A DNA stretch of 64,000 nt from Adiantum capillus-veneris (GCA_014529385.2 CM043956.1:94103221-94167220), one strand, 5' to 3'. Positions 34,784 to 46,275 are shown, numbered from the stretch's first letter. Notes: generated by a model from the letters alone, not told the origin. Made by a program: numbers and translations.

Positions 34784-37629
34784 TTAAGAGATCTCTCTCT
34801 CATCCTCGCATAACTCAGCATAACTTCCTATATCTATATAGAGCTCTCCGTTTAAACACATATCCTCTGTTTCATTTTGTAGCTCCTCTGCATGCACCCC
34901 ATATAGAGTAGTAGCATCTTGATGCTCGTCTGGCACCACCGCAGCGGCTTCTGATTGAGCATCTTCTTTGATCTCCTCCATTGATGTCGTTGTGATTGGC
35001 ACATGGTAGCCTTCATACGTCCTTGCACTACGAGGGGCTACCTCTATGACGTACCACCAGTTTGATGTAGACTTTGTAGGATGAAATATTACCTGTCAGA
35101 GCCACATAACTTACATGAGAGCTTTCAAGCACATAACTTGTAAAAGGGGGATGTTAACTATTTACATACTTACTTGTTCAGTCCATTTCTTAGTAGAATC
35201 CACCTCAAGAAAACCAGACTCTCCTCTACGCACAGTAGCGTTGCGACCCTCCATGATTATCTTGAACCATTGCACGTCGAACAAGTCGACAAAAAATCCT
35301 CTGTAATCGATCCTCAAAATCTCTTGCAGCGTGCCGAAGTAAGTGAGTTCCGCCACCACAGGATCTGCATCAGAGGAACGTCGTCGACTAGACTGTTCAA
35401 ATTTTGCCATGATTCCACAATCTTGAGTAAAACGCTTTTTGTCGATTTGTTCCACCCTAAAATGTCGACCTTTACACCATGCTGCTGTGTATGACTTATA
35501 CTACAACGAACAAAGATTATGAGTGGCCGTTCACATTTTATGCAATGATATTAAAGTCCATTATGAACGTACCTGACACATTTTATGCCAATCGTGTGAC
35601 TTCAAACCGGTAAGCTTTCCTTCTTTAGTAAAACACGTTCGGAGCGAGTGCATTACGCCAGTGGGGGTCTGCAAAGATCGAATGGTCTCTTTTACTTTGT
35701 GTTCTTGGGCTCCTGTGAAAATCCATGGTGCTTTAGGGAGTTTTATCGATCCATCAGACGCTGTTTGCGGCCAATATTGCTCCATACGATCCACATTTCT
35801 AAGGTCAACTCTGGCTCCCAAAGTATCTTTCTTGCCGGTCAGATGGTCCCATAGTAGATTACCCACATTCTTGAATATGTGCATTGGATCGAGCAAGTGA
35901 TTGATCATGAGTCGGGGCCAGTATGGTAACTCGTACCATAGAGATAATCTCTTCATCCCTGGAGGCAATCCGTCATCGCACATCTCCTTCTGCTCTAACC
36001 ATGCTTGTGCAGACATCTTTGGTGGCTCTCTTCCCAAAAAGCCATCGCGTAACACATGATTCTCTGGAAGATACGCTTGATGACCTTCGTAGATTTGCTT
36101 CTTCAGTGAGGGTGCCCTACGTGCATTCAGTCTAGGTCCACATGTGACACATGCTCTGTATCCGCTTCTTTGAAGCCCTGCATGTATACACATGATAATA
36201 GATCAACTATGGGAAAAAACAAGATTTACAGTGTCTGAGTGAGGAGTGTCAATAGATCACCTGAGCATTCTGTTAGCCCGGGATAGTCATGCATGGTCCA
36301 CATTAGAATGCCTCTGATCAAAGCATTCCGTCGTCCTGTGTGTCGGCTCATATCCACCACCTCTATGCCAATCCACAATTGTTGTAGCTCTTCCAATAGT
36401 TGACGAAGATACACATCCATATTCCCCACTTTATATCGCCCTGGCACAATCAAGCTTAGCCATAGGTGCCCCTTCTTCGTAGTCAACCACGGGGGAATGT
36501 TGTAGTTGACGATGACAACGGGCCATACACTGTAAGATGTTGATCTTTGACCAAATGGATTTACGCCATCCATAGCCAGGCCTAAGCGCAAATTTCGAGC
36601 TTCCCTGGCAAAATGTGACCATGTTCCATCTATATGTTTCCAGGCTACGCAATCTGCAGGAATTCGTAGCACACCATCCGAAGATTTATTCTCCTCATGC
36701 CATGATGCTAGGGCGGCCATGGACTTACATTCGAAGAAATGCTTGATGCGAGGAAGCAGAGGGAAATGTCGCAAAACCTTTTGTGGAATTTTTGTCCCGT
36801 GGAGATCTACTCGATATCTTTCGGAATCACATTTCGGACACTTCTCCATGTCTATGTATTCCCCTCTGAAAAGAATGCAGTCATTAGGACAAGCGTGGAT
36901 AGAATTGTAATCCATCCCCAAGTTTCGCAAAATCTTTCTTGCTTCATCTCGGGAATCTGGCATCACATTGTCAGCTGGTAGTATGTGCTCTTTCAGCAAT
37001 CTACACAACATAAAAATATGATACAGTCGTGTAAAAATCTATCAGATCATTATACATTTAGAGTTTTATTAAAGTAAACTAATTGTAATAGATCACCTGA
37101 AAAGCGCTGTGATGCTACTGTCACTCCATCCAAACTTTGCCTGCATGTTGAGAAGAACTAGGAGTGCTTTCAATCTAGACATACGTGCTCCATTATACAA
37201 TGGCGTATCGGCTTCACTTTTCATATCATCATAGATAAGCCTTTCTGAATCCATGATCGTCTCGATCATTTCATCAATCTCGGGCTCAAACATTGCCTCG
37301 TTGGGAATGTGCTCTGCATGATCATCCCCCGAGCTGTCAGAGGCTACATCTTGTGGCCTCACATATGCTGCTTGACCAAAGCGCCTGCGAACACGTCTAT
37401 TGGGTTGCAAGATTGCTGCTTGTTGGCCAGCGTCAGAGTCCGACGAGTTATAATTGGCAACAACTCGATCTATAATAGATGGATCGAACTCGCCAAATTC
37501 ACGAACATGCTGCAAAGAAACACGTCTTGTCCGTCGCACAGCATGCTTGCATTGATTACAAGGACATAAGACCCTCGTTGAGAGATAGGTGTTTCGGTTG
37601 GACGGTTCCACATCCTCGTCGCTACTCAT
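34784..37629 (-). CDS. TNP2-like CACTA transposase, five exons, open reading frame
   Basis: Exons 37629-37097, 37000-36261, 36177-35573, 35500-35174 and 35092-34784 have GT...AG introns of 96, 83, 72 and 81 nt. They join in phase to 838 codons with no internal stop. The N-terminus has CPCNQC. Exon 2 has IHACPNDCILFRGEYIDMEK, CPKC, SHFAREARNLRLGLAMDGVN and NIPPWLTTKKG. Exon 3 has LPYWPRLMINHLLDPMHIFK and GLKSHDWHKM, diagnostic of Transposase_21 (TNP2). Exon 4 is DUF4216-like. It would cut at the TIRs. The usual DUF4218 region after the SHD motif is absent, so activity is uncertain. It ends 273 bp before the TNPA-like gene, same strand. Confidence 0.85.
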
Positions 37630-37689
37630 AATGAGGATAAAAAACTTATAACCTGGACAACAAATTTAATATTCTATTGGCATTCTTCG

Positions 37690-37745
<56 letters not shown>

Positions 37746-38177
37746 ACCTCACATTCTCTAGTCATGTCCAATCCCCGCACACCTCGGTCTAGAGGTGCAC
37801 GGAGATCAGAACCACCGGGTTATAATCTCGTCTTTATTGGTCAATACCTATATTTGTGGGTACAAGAAATCTACACACCCACGTCTACATGATACTGCAT
37901 GTAGTGGACAAAACCCCTTTGCCTCTTCTGTAGCTGTAGCACTTCACAGCATCTTAACATCTTTTCACAGTAGATCTTTTCACTATTCGTCTAACTCTAA
38001 ACCCTAAACCGTAAGTAATTCTTGCGTGGACTCGATCTAACGTAAATAAGCGTAAATCTAAATAAACGTAAATCTAACTAAAAATAAACCTAAAACTAAT
38101 TTAACGTAAGTCTACATCTAACCTAATCTTTAACGTCTTTTGGGATAGTTTCCTACGACGTTAAAACTCTCTTCTTC

Positions 38178-38214
<37 letters not shown>

Positions 38215-38330
38215 GGTAAACCTAAATAAACCTAAGTCTAATCTAATATAACATAAATCTAAATCTAACGTAAATTATGTTATATTAAAAACAAAGAACT
38301 AAACTAACAGGGATATAAGAACCTTAAAAC
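37690..38330. repeat. (CT)n and TAAATCT-type degenerate array upstream of TNP2
   Basis: (CT)n at 37694-37743. From 37990 telomere-like words follow (CTCTAAACCCTAAACC, ATAAACGTAAATCTAA), then (GT)n at 38180-38212. The layout matches the same interval of copies 1 and 2. A block of about 145 bp (38040-38185) recurs at 38745-38885. Confidence 0.75.
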
Positions 38331-38339
38331 TGATTTAAC

Positions 38340-38712
38340 ACATAATTTTTCACATAACTCGGCAAGAGTTGGCATTCTCATCACTAAAGATGTGAGAGTT
38401 AACTTCCAACGGTGACGCTGCCTCATCTCCATCCACATCTGACGACAGTAATTGGCCCTTTAGACCGTTCTTGCTCTTGTTACTAACTTTGAAGTTGCTG
38501 TTGAATGACTAGAGGTTGTCTAGATGGTCATTGTGTCGGGGATGTAGTGACTCTTGCCGCCCTGAAGATCCACCTTCTTCCCTATCTTCTGAAGACATTT
38601 CACCAGTACTTTTGGATCGACGGAGCCCACCATGAGTGAAGGCAGCAATACCCTATATTCCATTGAGGGCTTTCTTCACCCGCTTCATGCAGGCATCGCA
38701 GTCTATGGAGAC
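38340..38712 (-). pseudogene. captured HMA (heavy-metal-associated) domain gene fragment, HIPP-like
   Basis: The minus strand reads VSIDCDACMKRVKKALNGI, the start of an HMA domain with its CxxC metal-binding pair (CDAC). After a stop and a 1-nt shift it continues GSVDPKVLVKCLQKIGKKVD, the conserved second half of the domain in plant heavy-metal-associated isoprenylated proteins. The downstream part is Ser/Asn/Asp-rich (SNKSKNGLKGQLLSSDVDGD), like the linker of such proteins. It sits inside the CACTA 5' subterminal region between two copies of a repeat block and has no start or end. It is most likely a host exon captured by the transposon. Confidence 0.7.
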
Positions 38713-38879
38713 CTAAATCTAATCTAATATAACGTAAATCTAAATCTAGCGTAAATAAACGTAAATCTAGTTAAAAATAAACCTAAATCTAATTTAATGT
38801 AAGTCTACATATAACCTAATCTTTAACGTCTTTTAAGATAGTTTTCTACGACGTTATAACTCTCTTCTTTTTGTGTGTG

Positions 38880-39065
38880 TGCGCGTGTGTGGATGTGTGT
38901 GCCAATAAAAAGAGATAAATGGTATAACCTTTCTATCACCCATGCCAAGTATGATAGATTGATTATGCCATTTCCCTCTTGAATAATAGGTCTTGAGTTC
39001 AACTCCTCGTCGGCTAGATCTTTAGTTCTTTTAATTTTAATTAGTTTCCTACGACGTTAAATTAA
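38880..39065. other. non-repetitive segment with a weak tRNA-like B box
   Basis: Between repeat blocks lies AAATGGTATAACC...AATAGGTCTTGAGTTCAACTCC. The last words resemble a degraded pol III B box as found in tRNA-derived SINEs. There is no A box that I trust and no tail. Low confidence. Confidence 0.25.
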
Positions 39066-39296
39066 TTTCTCTCTCTTTCTCTCTCAATGTGTGTGCGTTT
39101 TTTTGGATCGTATGCATGTTTTCTCTCTCTTTTCCTCTCTCAATGTGTGCGTTTTTTGTTTATGCATGTTCTCTCTCTCTTTTCCTCTCTCAATGCATGC
39201 GTTTTTTGTTTATGCATGCTCTCTCTCTCTTTTTCTCTCTCAATGCGTGTGTGCATTCTTTGTTTATGTATGTGTGTGTGCGTTTTTGTTTTTGTT

Positions 39297-39342
<46 letters not shown>

Positions 39343-39369
39343 AACACTATGTGTGTGTGTGTGTGTGTA

Positions 39370-39404
<35 letters not shown>

Positions 39405-39466
39405 AAGAGGGGAAGGGAACATGAGAATGAGGAGAGGGAAGGAGCATACCTGGCTCTCCTTCCTCT

Positions 39467-39502
<36 letters not shown>

Positions 39503-39637
39503 AGAAGAAAAAGAGAGAGAGAGAGAGAGAGGGAGAGAGAAAGAGGGGAAGGGAACATGAGAATGAGGAGAGGGAAGGAGCATACCTGGCTCTCCTTCCT
39601 TTCCTCGTGTGTGTGTGTGTGTGTGTGTGTGGAGAAG

Positions 39638-39674
<37 letters not shown>

Positions 39675-39878
39675 GGGAGAGCGTTACCTGCTCCTTGCTT
39701 GAGGGCGCCGAAAAACTCAGATCTGAGATCTGAGTTTTTGGGCACGCTCGGTTATTTTTTTAGCCCAGCCGGCGTCGCTATGAGCGTCACAAATTTCTTT
39801 GTAAATTTGCGACGCTCATAGCGACGCCGGAAATTTTTTTTTTGAGCGTCGCTGTGTGAGCGTCGCTAATATGAATAG
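39066..39878. repeat. microsatellites, duplicated 130-bp block and subterminal repeats, right end
   Basis: Short TTTTCTCTCTCAATG(T/C)(G/A)TGCG units repeat at 39067-39250, then (CT)n at 39300-39339, (GT)n and (GA)n. The block containing GAACATGAGAATGAGGAGAGG is tandemly duplicated (39418 and 39553) with its own (GT)n and (GA)n. The end carries CTCAGATCTGAGATCTGAG and GTCGCTATGAGCGTC repeats before the TIR. Confidence 0.8.
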
Positions 39879-39893
39879 CCTCTTGTAGTGTTG

Positions 39894-40720
39894 GGAAAAA
39901 GGAAAACGTTGTCCTAGAATAGACAAAAAATAGTGTTGAAATTTTGTGAATTAGCCTAATTTTTTGAAATTCCTCTCTAGTGTTCAGGGAAAATGTGTGT
40001 CATCTTAATATCGTGTCGTTTCCAATTTTAAAACTACCAATTGAGGGCATGGAAAAAGGAGAAGTGCCGTCCCAAAATATACAAAAATAGTGTTAAAATA
40101 TTAAAAAAATAGTCTAATTTTTTTAAGTTTCCTCTTGAAATATTTTCATACCATAGCCTGGACATTGCCGAGCAATATTTGGGGAAAATATGCCTCAGGT
40201 TAACACCATACCATTTTGAATGTCAAAAATGCCGAGAAATTCTGAACACCATGCTAATTTTTTGATGGGTTTTTACACTATTTTTCTCTCTTTTGGGGTT
40301 GAGAGCATTTTCAAAATTGAAAATAGTATGGTATTAGGTCAAGACACACTTCTCTGTAACAAAATTTTTCAGGAGGAAAATTTGAAAAATTAGGTACTAT
40401 TTTTTGCATTTGTACATTATTTTTCTCTCTTTTGGCGTTGACAAGATTTTCGAAACAAAAAACGGCATGGTATTCAGTTGAGGCACATTTTTCCGTGACA
40501 ATGCCTACAACAAAACACTATCTCTCTTTTGAGATTCACAGCATTTTCGAAATCGAAAACGGCATGCAGTATTCGGGAAAAACCATTTTCCCAAACATGT
40601 AAAATACCTTTCCTTATTTTTGCAAAGAGGAAAACTTAGAAAATTAGCTTAATTTTTTAGGTTTTTACACTATTTTCGGGCGAAATTTCTCCTTTTCCCC
40701 TTGTACCCAACACTAAGCCC
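39894..40720. repeat. diverged long inverted repeats of an unnamed family
   Basis: Units of roughly 110-180 bp share GGAAAA(A)TGTG(T/C)(G/C)TCA, CGAAAACGGCATGGTATT and TTTTTACACTATTTTTCTCTC. Units at 39976-40255 run one way and those at 40262-40600 the other, making a head-to-head pair. Further copies are at 32480-32612, 41165-41400 and 43105-43260. No coding capacity. Confidence 0.7.
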
Positions 40721-42276
40721 AACGCTTTAGCAGGTCAAAAAAAAGAGTGGAAAGAAATTCCAGGAATGGTCCCCGTTACAGCTACACTTAAAGAGTCCGT
40801 GGGGCGGCGGGGGCTATTGGCGACTGAAATGAGCGTGTGGGTGGCTCCCCCGACGCCGGGTCCAATGCAGAAACGCCCCCGTGCTTTCTTTTCTACTACG
40901 TACACCATCTAATAATTTCCTCATTTTCTGCTAAGGACCAACCTACATATGTGCAAAATCCCGACTGCTTTCGCCAAGAAGCCAGATAGGCCTATATAGG
41001 CGTTGAAAAAAGTGAAAATATTTACGTTAGCAATAGCAAACCTTCAAAAACGCTGCATAATTCAATAGCACAACGATAAAAAAACATTTTATTAGGCAGA
41101 GCCTGGAAAGACACAAATATAAGAACATCTTTTCAATAAAATAGAAATAATATTATTTTTATATAAGGCTAACTAAGCCAAGCAGTGTTCGGAAAAAGTG
41201 TGTCTCAGCTTAGCCTTGAGCCGGTTGCAAAATCAAAGTAGCCAGTTGCGGGGAGGGCAAGAAGGAGAAAATTTTGCTTAAAATACATGAAAAAAGGTGT
41301 AATTTTGCAAAAATACTGGCTAGAATTGTAAAATTTCCCGTTCAAATTTGCCTTCGAGGGATTTTTGTATGTTTGTGAAAATGATTTTTCTCGAACACTG
41401 AACCCAAGGCAAAAAAAATAATGCCAAGGCTGAGCTGGCGGGGAGCTCTCTCGCCTGACGTGCGCGCTCCCTCCCTCTGGCAGACGGCAAGTGGAAAAGC
41501 TTGCAGTCACGTCCACAAACGCCTGGATAGCGTGCAGAAGATGGCGAGGACAGCATGCAGAAGACGACAGAGTGAGGCGACTACGCGCGTCTACAGCCCA
41601 AAGCCCAATACTTTCTCCTTTTCCCATGCCGTGCGAAATTCTGCTTGCAGACTCACTCTTCTTGACTACATTTATTGCAACGCTGGACTGCTTGCACAGC
41701 TTGCAAAGGCTCGCGAGTTCACCTGCGGGGACACCTACTGTCGCACGCCTATAAGCACCATGTCAAAGACGTGCAGGGTAGCCCCATCGACTGCAGTCGC
41801 CGAGTACCATCTCTTCGCCGAGTACCTCTAAGCCTTTAAGGCTCTGCAAAGTACAACCTCCACGTGGACGCCATAGGTTGTAGGACACCCAAGCGAGCCC
41901 AACACTAAGGCTTTAGCAGGCCAAAAAAGTTCATTGGGACTAGAATATGTGGACATTTGGCTTATTGGCTCATCCATTAATTGATTTCCTATGAAGATTC
42001 ATTCAACGTGTTAACTTTTAAAATAAGGAGCTCAGCTGGAGCTGGAGCTGATGCACATGCTTTGTTCCTCGCCCTAGCCATTGCGTCCTCCTCCTCTATG
42101 CCCGTCTTATCGTGCATTGAAAATAAGCTCTCTGCCCCTCGTGTAACTCATGCTTTGACTCTCTCGTCCTCGTCCTCTTCCTCCACACTCTACCTGCCCA
42201 ACTCTGAGCGTCGCCTCTTTCTCCGTCATTATCATGTCTCTATCATGCCAATTGGTTCCATTTTTTATCGTACACA

Positions 42277-42319
<43 letters not shown>

Positions 42320-43010
42320 TCCTCTGTGCATATAGGACCTGGTCGCGTGAGGCTACCAAGCAGCTAGCCTGCCAGTCACCCGGTTTCCATTCACTAAATG
42401 ATGGCTAAATGATTACCTTAGGAGAGCAGGTCAACTTCTCAAGTAGAAGGCGTTCAAAGGGAGGGGGTTCCCCAAGCGGGGCGGCTGCTCTGGTTTAGTG
42501 AGAATCTCACTTCACTCGGGGCGATTATAGCGTATCTTGCAGCTCACGAGGTCCAAACGCTGCTAACGAGGTGATGTGATTGCATTTTCTTTCTCTAGTT
42601 TACCTGCTGGTAACCGGCTGATCAGCAGGCTCCTGCGCTCATGCGACCAGGCTCATAGACATGCGACCAGGCTCATAGACTGGCCTCTCTTTTAGACAAA
42701 GCTCAAGCTGACACCAACTATGGACTTCAACCAGCGTAGGAGCAAGGCCTGCACACGAGGATGGAAGTAAACCTCAGGGGGTGCATCGCAATGGCAGCGT
42801 GATCATTGGCGCCAGAGACAAAGAGAGAGAGCCCCTTGTGTTCGGCGTTCGCCTCTACCTACTCCTCCACTCGCTTGCCCGTCTGGCTCGTCCTCCACCA
42901 CGCAGACGTGGTGCTCTGCCCCAGTTTCCACATCCGAAACAGAGGCAGCGCGCTAATCTCCGACGACTGTGATGCACCCAGGCTGTCAGAGAATTCTTCT
43001 TCTTCTTCTT

Positions 43011-43053
<43 letters not shown>

Positions 43054-44149
43054 CCATCTGTTTCTCTGTGAAGATTCTTTGCTTTACTTTATCGACTGTA
43101 AATTTTACAAAACTACTTTCCTTTAATAGATTTTTGCACTATTTTTCTCTATTTTGAGGCGGAATTTCTCCTTTCCCTTTTGCCCTCAACCGGCATTTTT
43201 GAAATTGAAAACGGCACGACATTAAGCTGAGACACATTTTTTGCGAACATTGCATGGAAAGGTTAAAAGCATCTCAAGCATCTTGCGAGATGCCGCTCAA
43301 TGAAGCACCTCAAACCCACCATTGCTGTTCGTATCTCGCAACCGAAGAAAGCAACGGAAAACTTGAAATTCTCTCGGATTTTGCGTGAAATTTTGAAGCT
43401 TTTGTGTTGTGAAATTTTTTTGGCTTTCTTCTAGAGAAGCTCAAAGTCTAACTGGGATTTCAGGATTTTTGTCGGTTAAAATACATTGAGCCTCTGGGTT
43501 TTTTCTAGCACTGCCTTCGTCTCCATTTGTCCCCGTGCCAAGACCCCCTGATGGTCTCTATCTCGAGAAAAAATTCCATCTTTTGCTTTGCCTTGGTGTT
43601 CAAACAAGGACAAAATCTCTCTCTTTCCCTCTCTCTATATCCTCCACATGCCATGCTCAATGCCCACGCGACACCCCCCCTCCCCCCCCTTTCCACTTAG
43701 TTTAGTTTTCATCCAACTCTTACACAAGCATCTTTGGTGATTTCTTTGAAAGGAAATGAAAGAAACATTTTGGGCACCCACTCGCTCTACTCCAATTGTT
43801 GGTTTGTGGAAGCCTAGCAAGACGCTTCATTGTGCACAACACCTTGAGTCTCATCCAATACATAGACACTTGAATTGGTAGCAAGGCTTACCATGCTTAT
43901 AGAAGAAAGGCTGACTCTTGAAAGGTGTAGTACAAAGGCTTAAGAGAGCCATAGCTTGGTGTACACATAATGCACTTAGGTAGGAGATTTTGGACATGTG
44001 TTGGGTAGAATGAGCACAAAAAATATGCGAGGAAGTGTACGGAGTGTGAAATCTGTGCAAGGAGAGTGTGATTATGGAAGTTGGTGCAAGCATTGGTTGC
44101 ACTTTGTCATGCTACTAGGTGGAGAACTATAGGCACTTGAAGTAATCGT
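40721..44149. other. non-coding region with GC-rich island, microsatellites and repeat-family arms
   Basis: A near-copy pair CCCAACACTAAG...CTTTAGCAGG(T/C)CAAAAAA occurs at 40706-40746 and 41897-41926. A GC-rich part (41420-41870) has overlapping frames on both strands but no recognisable motif. (CA)n(GA)n lies at 42271-42319, a perfect 20-bp tandem duplication (ATGCGACCAGGCTCATAGAC) at 42640-42679, and (CT)n at 43016-43050. Arms of the inverted-repeat family lie at 41165-41400 and 43105-43260. I see no supportable gene. Confidence 0.5.
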
Positions 44150-44589
44150 TGTAGATGGCTGGATAGTCACCATGTGGGAACGTGTTCTTAGAAGATGGGC
44201 AGCGAATCACTTAGTAATTACTAGAGTAATTACTACAGTAAACCCGAAGTATATAAATAGGGCCCATTACATTGATATCGGGTTGGCAATTGTAATCACT
44301 TGTATTAGCGCTTTGGGCTATAATTGCACTTGAGCATCAGTGGCAATATTATCGACTATACTTTTTCTCTGTAATCATATTCGCTGTAATCTCAATCATG
44401 GTATATATTTCAGTGATACTTACTTCTCAACAGTCTTCTGAATCTGAATCTTTATTCCAGTCTACAAGTCTGACTCTTATTTCAGTATCCACAATTCAGT
44501 CTAGTCTGCTGTCTGAAATCTTTCCACACTAGTAGCTGAAATCCTTCAACATTGGAATTAGCTGTCTCAAGAGATCAGCTCCAATTCCA
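44150..44589 (+). repeat. gypsy 5' LTR (440 bp) with TATA box
   Basis: TGTAGATGGCTGG...CAATTCCA. A TATATAAATA box lies at 44250-44259. It differs from the 3' LTR mainly by two short indels (GAATCT repeats and a TCTCTGATTTCTG-type block), which explain the 30-bp length difference, and by scattered substitutions. Confidence 0.9.
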
Positions 44590-44662
44590 TTTTGGTGATC
44601 ACGGTGGCTCGAGCTGAAGCTCGTTGACTGAAAGACTCTTCTCCAAGTTGAAGTTTTCAGCA

Positions 44663-46275
44663 ATGGCACCAAAATCCAATCGTGGCCGGAAATCTACCAA
44701 TCGTGTGGACCCCATTCTTGAGGAGTCAGGAAGAGAGTCTGACCCCAAGCAAGAGAAAATGACTGACACTGAGGTTCAGGAGGAGCATAGTCAGGCTGAT
44801 GAGGCGCAGGACTCACAGCACTCCAGTCATTCTCGACACAGACGGGCAGAACAGGAGGCACGAAAGGCAAAGAGTTCCAAGAGTTCTCAGTCTCGCCAGA
44901 AAGATGAGCATATCAAAAGCAGAAAGGGAAGTCACCGTACTTCTAGCAGACAAAACAGAGAAGATACTAATACTGAGACAGAGACAGAGGTTGATTGGGA
45001 TGCTGACACTGACAATTGCAAGAAGGCTCCCAAGCGTCATTCTGCAGCCAAGAAGAGAACTGGCGGGATCAGCAGTAATCGAAATGATTACATCGCTTCC
45101 CTGAAGATTTCCTTTCCCATATTCAAAGGAGGGAAAAAGGATGATCTTGATGTTCACATACAAGCTTTCGAGCAGTATGCTGAACTAAAAAACATTGATG
45201 AAGATGATTGGGGGGAATACTTTCCACAAACCTTGAAGGAAGCAGCAAGGAAATGGTATTACCATTACCCTACATGCCAGCTGAGATCATATAATAAACT
45301 ACTTAAGGCCTTCAAGTTGGAATATTCCGACAATCGAGGAGATGAGGATATTCTCTGTGAATTGGATCAGATCAAACAGAGGAGTTTGTCAGTCCGCAGC
45401 TATGTCGAAAAGATCAAAGAACTGACCAGGCAGTTGCAAGACCACCGTCTGAGAAGAGATTGAGGGCATGGTTTCTGAATGGGTTCAGAAGCAAAAAGCT
45501 AAGAGAACAAGAAGTACCAGCCTCTACAAAGATTTTCAATGATTTGGTCCAGTGAGCATTAAAACTGGAACAACAGGCTAAGAAAGAAAAGAGTCACAAG
45601 AAGCGAAGGACCAGTAGCAGTATTTCGGCTACTGAAGCTTCTGATTCCAGTGCAACGTCCAATAGCTCCGAGAGCAGCTCCAATGAATGGACAAAGGAAA
45701 AATCTAAGAAAGGATCATGGACCAAGAAAATTGAAGAAATGGCTAGGCAGATTGCAGAGATTAGCCACACAAGACAGCCGGTCCGGAAGATGGAGACTTG
45801 GTGTTCAAGATGTAAATCCAAGGACCACATCTCCACGGAATGCCCACAATGTACCTATTGCAAGGCCTTTGGTCACCTATGGAATAATTGTGGCATCAGA
45901 ATTCACCATTTTAAGAAAGGAAAGGATCTATCAGTGGTTGCCTACACTGAACCAGTAAAGGCAGAGCCAATCAAAGTAGCCCAAGAAGAGGGACCAGGTA
46001 CTAGTGGTACTGGTCAAGGACGTGGCAGATACCAACAAGGAATGGGCAGAGGAAGAGGAAGAGGCAACTTCCAGACCAGGAGCATGAATTGCTACACCTG
46101 TGGGAAGTATGGTCATTTTGCAGCCCAATGTCCAGATGCACCAGTAATGACTGCTATTGAGGCTCAGGCACGAGAGCCAGTCCCAGTCAGAGTAGTTACC
46201 AGGAGCAAGGGAGTGATCATTGAAGAAATTCCAGACAATTCAGAAGTACCAGCTAATCCGAATAGCAGCAAGTGA
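44663..46275 (+). pseudogene. gypsy gag with three CCHC zinc knuckles
   Basis: The first ATG is at 44663. The N-terminus is long, charged and Ser/Lys-rich. The capsid-like core follows with FPIFKGGKKDDLDVHIQAFE, WGEYFPQTLKEAARKWYYH and YVEKIKELTRQLQ. A 1-nt shift near 45454 ends the first frame at 45463. In the continuing frame TGA occurs at 45553. Three knuckles lie at CSRCKSKDHISTEC, CTYCKAFGHLWNNC and CYTCGKYGHFAAQC, separated by a Gly/Arg-rich stretch. Gag would form the virus-like particle and bind element RNA. It is inactivated. Confidence 0.85.

Larger units (their letters stand above)
32613..39890 (-). mobile_element. complete CACTA (En/Spm) transposon, 7278 bp
   Basis: It has termini CACTACAAGAGG (32613-32624) and CCTCTTGTAGTG (39879-39890), a perfect TTG duplication (32610-32612 and 39891-39893), and GTCGCTA-type subterminal repeats at both ends. 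It encodes a TNP2-like gene (37629-34784) and a TNPA-like gene (34511-33202), both on the minus strand. A 5' subterminal region of about 2.2 kb carries (CT)n, telomere-like words and a captured HMA-domain fragment. Joining the flanks restores a continuous repeat unit. It is the best preserved of the CACTA copies here. Confidence 0.92.

Noticed and set aside
41205-41831. Overlapping frames of 130-140 codons on both strands in a GC-rich stretch
   Set aside because: No motif, no splice support and both strands equally open, which fits base composition rather than a gene.
43851-44102. Minus-strand frame just upstream of the gypsy element
   Set aside because: 83 codons, no motif, low-quality composition and no splice signals in support.
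44624-44662. TTG start for gypsy gag
   Set aside because: The in-frame ATG at 44663 is preferred. A plant element would normally start at ATG.
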